Source of the DNA: Dehalobacterium sp040766325
GTDB lineage: Bacteria > Bacillota > Dehalobacteriia > Dehalobacteriales > Dehalobacteriaceae
Direction: 5' to 3'
Length of the DNA: 43,006 bases
Assembly: GCA_040766325.1 (NCBI GenBank)
Contig: JAXGQR010000017.1
Location: 1 to 43,006, forward strand
Shown: one piece after another, positions 16,477 to 24,662 of the stretch
Position numbering within the stretch: the stretch's first letter is position 1
Layout of the letters: each line of letters opens with the position of its first letter
The notes under the pieces: model-generated
The model's database searches: none
The model's input: the letters and a program-made list of their open reading frames with translations, nothing else
Told to the model about the DNA's origin: nothing
Made by a program: the position numbers and the translations under genes

Positions 16477-18873
16477 ATGGCGGTTGAAACAAAGGCTCGT
16501 AAGTACAGTGAAGAAAGAGTTAAAAAATTAAAGGAATATTTGCTGAATGCTCCCCAAAAGCTTGATAATGAAAGACTTAATTTATTGAATGAAAGCTATC
16601 CTCAAACAGACGGTGAACCTTCAATCATCAGAAGAGCAAAGTTGCTGGCTCATGTATTAGAAAACAAAACTTTGTATATTGATGATAGCTTGTTTGCCGG
16701 TAGCTTAACCCAATATGTGTGCGGCGTTTATGCTTTCCCGGAATGGAACTGTGACTGGATGAAAAATAACGAAGGGACCATTATCAGCCACTTGGGAGAA
16801 GTAGAAGTTACTGAGGAAGACCGAGCCACTTTTGCCGATATTGTTAGCTATTGGGGCACACGAAACAGTTATGACAATGCCAACCGTATGTTTGAAGAAG
16901 TTTATGGGTACAGCTCCATGCCGGCTCAGGAAACAGGTTTATTCTATGATGGTAACTCTTGGCCGGCCGGCGGCGGAACCATGAACTATGAAAGATTTAT
17001 TAATATGGGCGCTGCCAACATCAAAAAAGAAGCTCAGGAACGTATGAGTAAATTGGTTGTTAGCAGTGAGAATAGAAGCAAGTTTCATTTCTATAAAGCT
17101 GTGATTATTATCATGGATGCCATTGTTAAGTGGGCACATCGTTATGCAAAATTAGCTCGAGAAATGGCTGCCCAAGAACAAAACTATGAACGCAAGATGG
17201 AATTATTGGAAATGGCCGAAATCTGTGAATATGTACCGGAACATCCTGCTCGTACATTAAGAGAAGCTATGCAGAGTTTCCTCTTTGCTCACTTAGCATT
17301 GGAAATTGAAGTTACCGGTTGTGGGTATTCCCTAGGATATTGGGGACAGTATATGGAACCCTTCTATCAAAAGGATCTGGCCGAAGGCAGAATCACCAGG
17401 GAAGATGCATTGACCATGACCAAGTTGATCTTTATTAAACTTCAGGAAATCGGATACTATCATGGGCCCAAATTTGCTAAAGCATGGTCCTCCCACGTTG
17501 GGCAGACCTTATGTATTGGCGGATTAACTGCAGATGGTTTTGATGCTACCGGCGAAATGGACTATATCTGCTGTGATGCTCATATCGATTTGAAGAATAT
17601 TCAGCCCCCATTGGCTCTGTTCTGGCACCCCATGTTAAAAGAGGATTTTCTCTTTAAATGTGTTGAAGTAATTAAGACCGGTGTTGGTCATCCTCAGATT
17701 ATGAATACGCAAATAGCCATCACTAGGGAAATGGATCGATACAGAGAAGAAGGTGTTACCTTAGAAGAAGCAAGACGTGTTGCTATCTTTGGTTGTGTTG
17801 GTACCGATATTGCCAACAAAACTTCACACCCGGTAGAAGGTGAAGTTTGTATTGCAAAAGCTTTTGAATTGGCTTTCAATAACGGTGTAGACCCCTTGAC
17901 CGGAATTGAAGTTGGGCCGAAAACCGGCGATCCTGCGAACTTTAAATCCTTCGATGAATTATTTGAGGCTTGGGTAAAACAAACTGAATTTGCCGTAGAT
18001 ACCATGCGTAAACATGGCCGCGTTGGTAATGATTTCCAAGCAGCCTACCTGCCCTTACCCTTACGCTCCGTGATGACTGACGGCTGTATGGAAAGAGGTA
18101 GAGACTGTTGGGATGACGGTGCCGACTATACCGCCGATCTGATGATTAACGTAGGTACTGTTGACGCTGCTAACTCATTGTTGGCTGTAAAACATTTAGT
18201 TTTTGATGAAAAGAAATTAACCATGGAGCAATTGAAAGAAGCTGTAGCCGCCAACTTTGAAGGTTACGAAGATATTCAGAAAATGTGCTTAGATGCTCCG
18301 AAACATGGTAACGACATTAAAGAAGTTAACCAGTTTGTTCGTAAATGTTACGATGTGGTCTGGGAATCTTACTATAAAGCCGGTCGAAACTATTGTGGCA
18401 AATTAGGAAAACCGGAAGCATATTCTAACAGCTTACACAACCTTTTCGGTGCTGTAATGGGTGCTTTGCCGAACGGTAGACCTGCTTATCGCGCTTTGAC
18501 TGACGGTAGTGTTTCCGCTACACCAGGTACGGACCATGAAGGACCTACAGCTTTAATTAACTCAGCAGCCTTTGCTCTTGATACGGTTAAATTTAATTCT
18601 AACCACTTCAACGTGAAATTTAATCCTTCAGTTGTTGAAACTCCGCGCGGGGTTAGAAACTTGCTAAGCTTGGTTAAATCTTATATGGATCAAGGCGGGT
18701 CACACATTCAGTTTAATATTGTGAGCAGTAAAACATTGAGAAATGCGCAATTACAACCGGAAAAATACAAAGATTTAGTTGTGAGAGTTGCCGGATTCAG
18801 TGCTTACTTTACCAGACTGGATCCAGGAATTCAGGATGAAATCATTAAGAGAACCGAGTTGACCTTCAAATAA
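16477..18873 (+). CDS. Glycyl radical enzyme of unassigned type (lacks the Cys-x-Glu motif)
   Basis: 798 residues from ATG 16477 (AAGGAGG at about 16461). The glycyl radical loop is RVAGFSAYF with Gly773, and the C-terminus (KRTEL) is typical of the family. The thiyl Cys is Cys440 in IFGCVGTDIANKTS. Most known eliminases and decarboxylases have Cys-x-Glu here (choline, glycerol, isethionate and hydroxyphenylacetate enzymes); this protein has Gly442 in place of the Glu and Asp444 two residues later. The C-terminal third (GGSHIQFNIVSSKTL, VRVAGF, IQDEII) resembles 4-hydroxyphenylacetate decarboxylase more than pyruvate formate-lyase. The substrate pocket cannot be assigned. It is followed by its own SAM activase and preceded by a HesB-like gene and two sigma-54 promoters. 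It is cytoplasmic and oxygen-sensitive by family. I am sure of the superfamily and not of the reaction. Confidence 0.93.
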   Translation: MAVETKARKYSEERVKKLKEYLLNAPQKLDNERLNLLNESYPQTDGEPSIIRRAKLLAHVLENKTLYIDDSLFAGSLTQYVCGVYAFPEWNCDWMKNNEGTIISHLGEVEVTEEDRATFADIVSYWGTRNSYDNANRMFEEVYGYSSMPAQETGLFYDGNSWPAGGGTMNYERFINMGAANIKKEAQERMSKLVVSSENRSKFHFYKAVIIIMDAIVKWAHRYAKLAREMAAQEQNYERKMELLEMAEICEYVPEHPARTLREAMQSFLFAHLALEIEVTGCGYSLGYWGQYMEPFYQKDLAEGRITREDALTMTKLIFIKLQEIGYYHGPKFAKAWSSHVGQTLCIGGLTADGFDATGEMDYICCDAHIDLKNIQPPLALFWHPMLKEDFLFKCVEVIKTGVGHPQIMNTQIAITREMDRYREEGVTLEEARRVAIFGCVGTDIANKTSHPVEGEVCIAKAFELAFNNGVDPLTGIEVGPKTGDPANFKSFDELFEAWVKQTEFAVDTMRKHGRVGNDFQAAYLPLPLRSVMTDGCMERGRDCWDDGADYTADLMINVGTVDAANSLLAVKHLVFDEKKLTMEQLKEAVAANFEGYEDIQKMCLDAPKHGNDIKEVNQFVRKCYDVVWESYYKAGRNYCGKLGKPEAYSNSLHNLFGAVMGALPNGRPAYRALTDGSVSATPGTDHEGPTALINSAAFALDTVKFNSNHFNVKFNPSVVETPRGVRNLLSLVKSYMDQGGSHIQFNIVSSKTLRNAQLQPEKYKDLVVRVAGFSAYFTRLDPGIQDEIIKRTELTFK

Positions 18874-18895
18874 AAAAGGATACTAGGCAATAAGA

Positions 18896-18926
18896 GAGCC
18901 TCCTGCCTGGAAAAGGCGGGAGGCTC
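18896..18926 (+). terminator. Attenuator-like hairpin between the glycyl radical enzyme and its activase
   Basis: A 12-bp stem, GAGCCTCCTGCC (18896-18907) and GGCGGGAGGCTC (18915-18926), with one wobble pair, then ATTTC. It probably reduces transcription into the activase gene, which is needed in smaller amounts, or protects the upstream message. Confidence 0.65.
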
Positions 18927-18950
18927 ATTTCAAAAAAGGAGGAATGTAAG

Positions 18951-19877
18951 ATGGCTCAACCAGATATAGTTTCTGAAAAAAAAGGCCTTATTTATAATAT
19001 TCAACGGTATTCCACAGAAGATGGGCCAGGGCTGCGCACTACGGTGTTTTTTAAAGGATGTCCCCTCAGATGTCCCTGGTGCTCTAATCCGGAATCGATA
19101 CAACATCAGCCGCAAATGATGTTTTTCCCCATGACTTGTGCCCAATGCTATACCTGTATGGAGGCCTGCCCCAATGGTGCCAACAAAAAACTAGAAGACG
19201 GTTCTGTTTTCGTTGACCGTTCTATTTGTAAAAATTGTGGGGCTTGCATTGATGTTTGCCCGGCTGATGCGCGGTCCATGGCGGGAAAGTGGATGACGGT
19301 AGATGAAGTGTTCGATATTATCGAAAAGGATTCGGTTTATTATGCTAATTCCAATGGGGGAGTCACTTTCGGTGGTGGTGAATGTACCGCTCAGGCTGAT
19401 TTTTTGATGGAACTTATTGACAAGTGTTATAATTGGGGATATCATACCTGTGTCGATACCTGCGGATTTACATCATGGGATACATTAGAGAAAATTTTGC
19501 AGAAGGTGGATATGGTTCTCTTTGATTTAAAGCATATGGATCCGGAAAAACACAAAGAAATTACAGGTGTTGACAATAAGTTGATTTTGGAAAACGCAGC
19601 CAAAATTAAAAATATGGGTATTGAGATGCATCTCAGATTTCCCATGATTCCCGGATATAATGATGATGAAAAAAACATTAAGGCTATGGGACGATTCATG
19701 AAATTATGGGGTCTGGAAAAAATCGACATATTACCTTATCATCGTATGGGAGTCAATAAGTATGAAGCTTTAGGACAGAGGTATTTGCTGGGGGATTTGC
19801 CTTCTTTGGAAAAAGAAAACGTAAAAGACGCTCTGAAAATCCTGGAGTCATATGATTTGGACGTTGATATAGTTTAA
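18951..19877 (+). CDS. Glycyl radical enzyme activating enzyme (radical SAM)
   Basis: 308 residues. The SAM-binding cluster motif CxxxCxxC is formed by Cys37, Cys41 and Cys44 (GCPLRCPWC). Two further [4Fe-4S] sites follow in an inserted ferredoxin-like domain (CAQCYTCMEAC at about 63-73 and CKNCGACIDVC at about 92-102), as in activases of hydroxyphenylacetate decarboxylase, benzylsuccinate synthase and glycerol dehydratase but not pyruvate formate-lyase. The usual GGGEP reads GGGEC. It abstracts a hydrogen from Gly773 of the upstream enzyme to make the stored radical. An AAAAAAGGAGG ribosome site precedes ATG 18951. Confidence 0.95.
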   Translation: MAQPDIVSEKKGLIYNIQRYSTEDGPGLRTTVFFKGCPLRCPWCSNPESIQHQPQMMFFPMTCAQCYTCMEACPNGANKKLEDGSVFVDRSICKNCGACIDVCPADARSMAGKWMTVDEVFDIIEKDSVYYANSNGGVTFGGGECTAQADFLMELIDKCYNWGYHTCVDTCGFTSWDTLEKILQKVDMVLFDLKHMDPEKHKEITGVDNKLILENAAKIKNMGIEMHLRFPMIPGYNDDEKNIKAMGRFMKLWGLEKIDILPYHRMGVNKYEALGQRYLLGDLPSLEKENVKDALKILESYDLDVDIV

Positions 19878-19915
19878 ACCTTCTTGAAGCTACTTCTCAG
19901 GTTCAGGAATTGTGT

Positions 19916-19953
19916 TAAAACGGTTTCTGCCTGCTGGGGTCGAAGCCGTTTTA
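19916..19953. terminator. Hairpin after the activase gene
   Basis: A 12-bp stem, TAAAACGGTTTC (19916-19927) and GAAGCCGTTTTA (19942-19953), with one wobble pair and A/T runs on the outer ends of both arms, which suits a bidirectional terminator. Confidence 0.6.
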
Positions 19954-20046
19954 GTTATATGCGAAGTAATAAAAAGTCAAGACAACATTTTGTTGATTAT
20001 ACAATTTCTTAATAGAAAGCAATTAACAATTAAGGAGGTTCGGGAA

Positions 20047-20727
20047 ATGGATACTGTGGTAAAATATGCTGAATGCACTATTGATCGTGAGCGCTTATTT
20101 AAGCGTTTACATCTGAAACCTGCTTTGGGGAAAAAAGTGGATCCCTTAATCGCACAAGCCTTAGAAATTGGTAAACCCAAAATTGCTTATCGCTTAGTTA
20201 ATGTGGAAGAAAAAGGTGACAATTATGTCGTAATTGACGGACTGAAATTTACCAGTAAAGTTTTGCGTATTAATTTTGATGATTGTGAGAAGGTAATTGC
20301 TTTCGTGGTCACGAGCGGTACCGAATTGGAAGAGTGGTCGAAATCTTTTACCGATTCTTTTAGCCTGCTTGTCATAGATGGCATCAAAGAAGAAATTCTG
20401 CGTAGCGCAACGGACATTTTTGACCAGGAAATTGGTCCTGAATTAGGTTTGGGCAAAACAGCTATTATGAGACCAGGATCTCTTCCGGAATGGCCTTTAT
20501 CGGAACAAAAACCCTTATTTCAGCTATTGGGGGATGTAAAGGGTTTAATCGGTGTGGAGTTATCGGAAAGCTTTTTAATGGATCCCATAAAATCAGAGTC
20601 CGGTTTTTATTTTCCTGACGATACCAACTATTTCAACTGTTTGTTATGTCTACGGGAAGAATGTCCAAGTCGGAAAGTTCCCTTTGATCGGGATCTTTAT
20701 GAGAATAAATACCAGCTATCAGAATAA
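20047..20727 (+). CDS. MetH activation-domain-like protein (corrinoid reactivation)
   Basis: 226 residues from ATG 20047, chosen because AAGGAGG lies 7 bases before it; the longer reading from 19912 runs through a hairpin. It resembles the stand-alone vitamin B12-dependent methionine synthase activation domain, with MRPGSLPEWPL, LLGDVKGLIGVELS and a C-terminal Cys cluster CLLCLREECPSR. In methionine synthase this domain binds SAM and remethylates the oxidised cobalamin. Stand-alone versions are common beside corrinoid methyltransferases in Clostridia, where their role is presumed similar. The Cys cluster suggests an added metal or Fe-S site. It separates the glycyl radical genes from a UroD-like gene on the same strand. 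Confidence 0.8.
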   Translation: MDTVVKYAECTIDRERLFKRLHLKPALGKKVDPLIAQALEIGKPKIAYRLVNVEEKGDNYVVIDGLKFTSKVLRINFDDCEKVIAFVVTSGTELEEWSKSFTDSFSLLVIDGIKEEILRSATDIFDQEIGPELGLGKTAIMRPGSLPEWPLSEQKPLFQLLGDVKGLIGVELSESFLMDPIKSESGFYFPDDTNYFNCLLCLREECPSRKVPFDRDLYENKYQLSE

Positions 20728-20764
20728 GTGCTGCAAGAATATTCTTCTACCCCATTGTTTTTTC

Positions 20765-20773
20765 TGCTATAAT
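20765..20773 (+). promoter_or_regulatory. Possible extended -10 promoter for the UroD-like gene
   Basis: TGCTATAAT is an extended -10 element about 75 bases before the start at 20845. No clear -35 is seen. The same TTTTCTGCTATAAT block recurs before priA at 21860. Confidence 0.4.
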
Positions 20774-20844
20774 AATCCTAGTCAAAAGTTCGGTGATCAA
20801 AATTTTGATTAATTAGCTTTCAGCAGCGAAGGGAGTAGGTATTT

Positions 20845-21678
20845 TTGAATGGTCGAGAGAGAGTGTGGCAGACCTTATTAGGACAAAATGCGGATCGGCC
20901 GCCTAAAGGAGAGATGTTTATTGCTCCAGGGATGGTAGAATTGTTTGGTCAAAAGGATTTATCCGCTCTTTTGCATTATCTTAATGCGGATCTTGTGACC
21001 TTTGAAATGAGTGAGCCGTCAGTTTCCTGGTCCTCCTGGCGTCAGGAAGGTTTTTTTACGATGGGCTTATATCAGGGACCTTTGACAATGTTAATAAAAC
21101 AATTTGATTTTATGCACATGTGTTATTTGGTTGTCAGGGAGCCGGAGGAAGCGGCCAATAAAATGAGGTCCATTATTAATAACACCAAGGAGCAGATTGA
21201 ACGCGCTCTCCAGGATGGCTGCGAAGGCGTTTTAGTAGCGGATGATTTGGCGGGAAACGACGGTTTAATGGTGTCACCTCGTTTCTTGCAAGAGTATTAT
21301 TTTCCCCTGCTTTCTGAGATGATTGACGAGTATCACAAGGATCAAGTTCCTTTCATCTTTCATTCTGACGGACAGGTTTTAGATTTGGTGCCGATGCTGA
21401 AAAATGCCGGTTTCTCAGGTATTCAGTGTCTTCAACCTTCATGTGGCATCAGTTCGCAAAATTTTAACGTTGATGAATACAGGGATTGGGTTTTTTGGGG
21501 TAATTTTGAATACGAAGATAGAGATAGTATTAAGTCCCTTAAGAGGGTAAAGGAAGAAATTCCTCAGTTGTTGAAAGAGTGGTCGGATTTCTCTCGATAT
21601 ATTTTTGGATCTTCTGGGGGGCTATATGAGGATTTATCTCCTGAAATTATTAAAGCGGCTTATGATTTAGTACGGTAA
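20845..21678 (+). CDS. UroD-superfamily protein, methyltransferase-like
   Basis: 277 residues from TTG 20845 with GGGAG at about 20831. It has the uroporphyrinogen decarboxylase fold pattern (NGRERVWQTLLGQNADRPP start, LVADDLAGNDGLMVSPRFLQEYYFP, IFHSDGQVLDLVPML), but is about 60-70 residues shorter than true HemE and lacks its N-terminal Arg motif. The zinc-site region reads HSDG, where MtaA-type methyltransferases have HxCG, so zinc binding as in MtaA is doubtful. Such proteins accompany corrinoid methyltransferases and act as methyl acceptors or demethylases. The protein is intact, unlike the other UroD-like gene at 2358, so it could substitute for it if that gene is truly broken. Confidence 0.78.
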   Translation: MNGRERVWQTLLGQNADRPPKGEMFIAPGMVELFGQKDLSALLHYLNADLVTFEMSEPSVSWSSWRQEGFFTMGLYQGPLTMLIKQFDFMHMCYLVVREPEEAANKMRSIINNTKEQIERALQDGCEGVLVADDLAGNDGLMVSPRFLQEYYFPLLSEMIDEYHKDQVPFIFHSDGQVLDLVPMLKNAGFSGIQCLQPSCGISSQNFNVDEYRDWVFWGNFEYEDRDSIKSLKRVKEEIPQLLKEWSDFSRYIFGSSGGLYEDLSPEIIKAAYDLVR

Positions 21679-21771
21679 CAAAATACCAACTGTGTCAGCA
21701 TAGGTTTAAAAACTTACAAGAGACCGCTTAGTGGGTTAAACTAACGATTATTAAAAATATTTTGAATGAAG

Positions 21772-21796
21772 AGCATTCTCCAAGGATGCTTTTTTT
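21772..21796 (+). terminator. Rho-independent terminator after the UroD-like gene
   Basis: Stem AGCATTC (21772-21778) with GGATGCT (21784-21790), one wobble pair, then a run of seven T. It closes the accessory region before priA. Confidence 0.75.
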
Positions 21797-21859
21797 CTGC
21801 CTGTTTTTTTAATCCGGTTCCGACTTGATGAAGCGCATCTTTTGTTGTCACTATTTTTC

Positions 21860-21868
21860 TGCTATAAT
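21860..21868 (+). promoter_or_regulatory. Extended -10 promoter before priA
   Basis: TGCTATAAT, an extended -10 element, lies about 20-30 bases before the priA start region, with no convincing -35. The short leader suits a housekeeping promoter. Confidence 0.45.
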
Positions 21869-21885
21869 ATTATTGAGGGAAGATT

Positions 21886-24147
21886 ATGGGAGGGAAGAAA
21901 TTGCCGGTTAAAGCCCAATTTGCAGAAATCATTATAAATAAAGCAGTTCAGGCAGTTGACCGGATATTTCATTACCGAATACCGGATAGATTATCAGAGC
22001 AAATAGAGGTAGGCTCTATTGTAAAAGTCCCTTTTGGTAGACAAAAATTGGAAGGAATGGTTGTGGGCTTTGTTGACGTGCCTGAGGTGGATCAGGTCAA
22101 AGACATTGATGAGCTGGTTTATCCCTTTCCTCTTTTAAGTAAGGATCTAATAGATCTGGCTTCCTGGATGGCAAAATATTATCTTTGCCCCAGAGCTTCA
22201 GCCTTGCAGTGTATGTTGCCGGGGGGATTGAAGCGATCTTCCACTGGGCTCAGAGGAAAGTTAGTTGAATATTGCTTTTTGGTACTGCCATCTCATAACC
22301 TCGGGAAGGATGGTAAAAAACCGGGCAGGTTGGGACCAAAACAAAAGCTGATCCTCTCCTATCTGGCAAAACATCCCGGAAGTCCTGTTAGCCTAGTCCT
22401 TGCCACAACAGGAGCCCCACGTTCCTCTTTAAATTCCTTGTTGAAAAAAGGGCTGATTCAGGTAAAGTCTGAGGAGATCTATCGTGATCCTTATGATGCA
22501 CGAACATTACCCCCGGCGGAAAAGCATCGGCTAACGGAGGAACAGATTCATGTATTGAAATCCATCGCAAATGAATATGCATTAAATAACCGACCGGTAC
22601 TTTTGCATGGGGTCACTGGGAGTGGTAAAACAGAAATTTACTTGCGTTTAGTCGAGAAAATGTTGGCGCAAGGGAAGGAATCCATCATTTTGGTGCCCGA
22701 AATTTCTCTTACCCCCCAGCTGGTGTCTGTGTTTAAATCTCGGTTAGGTGAAAGAGTAGCGGTTTTGCATAGCGGTTTGAGTTGGGGAGAACGGAGAGAT
22801 GCTTGGGTAAATGTTGCTCGTGGTTTTGTAAAAGTCGTAGTTGGGGCTCGATCGGCGGTTTTTGCGCCCTGTTTTCATTTAGGTTTGATTATTATGGATG
22901 AAGAACATGAACCAAGTTATAAACAGGATAACGTGCCTCGCTTCCATGCTCGAGAGGTAGCTAGGGCAAGATGCCGCCTACAAAAGGCTTCCTTTCTTAT
23001 GGGCAGTGCTACCCCCAGTGTAGAAACGTATTACAAGGCTGTGGAGGGTTCATATCAATTAATTAAATTAAAAAACAGGATTCATCACAGGCCTTTGCCA
23101 CCGGTGAAAATTGTGGATATGAGACAGGAATTAAAAGAAGGCAATCGCTCCATTTTTAGTCGTCTGCTCCAAGATAAACTGAAAGAACGTTTTTCTCATG
23201 GGGAGCAATCTTTGCTCTTTTTAAATCGACGAGGTTATCATACCTTTGTATCCTGCCGCACCTGTGGAACAGTATTGGAATGCAGTCATTGCAATATTTC
23301 CCTTACATCCCATGGTGGAAACAGTCGATTAAAATGTCATTATTGCGGTTATAGTATTCCTGTACCCAGAATATGCCCTCAGTGCGGTTCTGAAGCTATA
23401 CGTCATTTTGGGACCGGTACGGAGCGAGTGGCGGAAGAGGTAAAAAAGCTCTTGCCCAAAGCTCGGGTTGCCCGGGTTGATGGGGACACTACTTCTAGGA
23501 AAGGTTCTTATGAGAAAATTTATTTTGGTGTTAAGAGCGGTGAAGTTGATGTATTGGTAGGGACTCAGATGATTGCCAAAGGTCTGGATTTTCCTTTGGT
23601 GACTCTGGTTGGTGTCATATCTGCTGATATGGCCTTGCACCTACCGGAAATGCGTGCCGGGGAGCGGGCTTTTCAGTTGATTACCCAGGTTTCCGGGCGA
23701 GCGGGGAGAGGGGAGTTGGCGGGTGAGGTGGTATTGCAAACCTACAATCCTCATAATGCCACCCTTCTGGCTGCAGCTAGACAGGATTATGATGCTTATT
23801 TTCAGGAAGAAATAGAAAAAAGACGCATCTCCGGTTATCCCCCCTTTGGCTCCATGATTCGGATTCTATTTTCTGGTGAAGATCACATTCGTTTACAAAG
23901 GGAGGCGGAGATCATCGCTCACTTTGTTAAGGTTGAATTAAATGAGGATAATGAAACCTTGGGACCGGCACCGGCACCTTTAGAAAAGATTAAGGATCGG
24001 TTCAGAATTCAAATGATCATAAAGACGGGGAATTTAGCTCAAACCAGACTGGATTTGGTTCGCGGACTAGATTTGGCACGTAGGGCGGGTTTTCCTCATA
24101 AAATTTTTTTAGTAGCGGTGGATGTGGAACCGCTGAATATGATGTAA
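21886..24147 (+). CDS. priA: Primosomal replication restart helicase PriA
   Basis: 753 residues from ATG 21886. TTG 21901, with GGAGGG seven bases ahead of it, is an equally good start and would give 748 residues. It has the N-terminal 3'-DNA-end-binding domain (about 8-105), a winged helix, the helicase core with GVTGSGKTE (Walker A) and DEEH (Walker B), and between the helicase lobes two zinc sites formed by CRTCGTVLECSHC and CHYCGY with CPQCGS. PriA reloads the replicative helicase at stalled forks. It is the first gene of a long housekeeping run and is intact. Confidence 0.96.
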   Translation: MGGKKLPVKAQFAEIIINKAVQAVDRIFHYRIPDRLSEQIEVGSIVKVPFGRQKLEGMVVGFVDVPEVDQVKDIDELVYPFPLLSKDLIDLASWMAKYYLCPRASALQCMLPGGLKRSSTGLRGKLVEYCFLVLPSHNLGKDGKKPGRLGPKQKLILSYLAKHPGSPVSLVLATTGAPRSSLNSLLKKGLIQVKSEEIYRDPYDARTLPPAEKHRLTEEQIHVLKSIANEYALNNRPVLLHGVTGSGKTEIYLRLVEKMLAQGKESIILVPEISLTPQLVSVFKSRLGERVAVLHSGLSWGERRDAWVNVARGFVKVVVGARSAVFAPCFHLGLIIMDEEHEPSYKQDNVPRFHAREVARARCRLQKASFLMGSATPSVETYYKAVEGSYQLIKLKNRIHHRPLPPVKIVDMRQELKEGNRSIFSRLLQDKLKERFSHGEQSLLFLNRRGYHTFVSCRTCGTVLECSHCNISLTSHGGNSRLKCHYCGYSIPVPRICPQCGSEAIRHFGTGTERVAEEVKKLLPKARVARVDGDTTSRKGSYEKIYFGVKSGEVDVLVGTQMIAKGLDFPLVTLVGVISADMALHLPEMRAGERAFQLITQVSGRAGRGELAGEVVLQTYNPHNATLLAAARQDYDAYFQEEIEKRRISGYPPFGSMIRILFSGEDHIRLQREAEIIAHFVKVELNEDNETLGPAPAPLEKIKDRFRIQMIIKTGNLAQTRLDLVRGLDLARRAGFPHKIFLVAVDVEPLNMM

Positions 24148-24161
24148 AGGAGTGACTTAAA

Positions 24162-24602
24162 ACGGCTGTATACCAAATTGTAAAAATAGGTGACCCCATT
24201 TTAAGGGAAAAAGCTAAAAAGGTACCTAAGATTAATGCCAACATTGAAAAGCTTTTGGACAATATGGCAGATACCATGCGGGCAGCTGAAGGAGTAGGCT
24301 TGGCGGCTCCGCAGATCGGTATTTCCAAGTGCGTGGTGGTTATCGATATCGGAGATGGATTAATAGAACTTATCAATCCGGAAATCATCGACGAAGAGGG
24401 TCATGAAATTGATGCGGAAGGTTGTCTTAGTGTCCCTGATATCCAGGGTAAGGTGGTTCGCGCGCAAAAGGTGGAGGTCAGAGCTTTAAACCGCAAAGGA
24501 GAAGAAGTAAAGATCATAGGAGATGGTCTTCTAGCTCGGGCCCTACAACATGAAATCGATCATTTACATGGCGTGCTATTTATTGATAGAATGGTTAAAT
24601 AA
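24162..24602 (+). CDS. def: Peptide deformylase with an ACG at the expected start
   Basis: Removes the formyl group from nascent proteins using Fe or Zn. The three motifs are intact: GVGLAAPQ (44-51), EGCLS (86-90) and HEIDH (130-134). The natural start is ACG 24162 (AVYQIVKIGDPILREKA follows), 8 bases after AAGGAGTG; an in-frame stop lies at 24153, and the first in-frame ATG, 24255, would remove about 31 residues of conserved fold. Either ACG is used as a rare start, or the base at 24163 is a sequence error for ATG. The total of 146 residues is normal for the family. It is followed by fmt, the enzyme that adds the formyl group. Confidence 0.9.
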   Translation, partial: TAVYQIVKIGDPILREKAKKVPKINANIEKLLDNMADTMRAAEGVGLAAPQIGISKCVVVIDIGDGLIELINPEIIDEEGHEIDAEGCLSVPDIQGKVVRAQKVEVRALNRKGEEVKIIGDGLLARALQHEIDHLHGVLFIDRMVK

Positions 24603-24662
24603 CAAAAAAATTTATGATGATCCCGATGATTCGGCATCGTATTAACAAAGAAGTGGTGAGTT

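Noticed and set aside
16477..18873. Calling the glycyl radical enzyme pyruvate formate-lyase or choline TMA-lyase
   Set aside because: No adjacent Cys-Cys pair as in pyruvate formate-lyase, and no Cys-x-Glu as in the choline enzyme; the activase with two extra clusters also excludes pyruvate formate-lyase.
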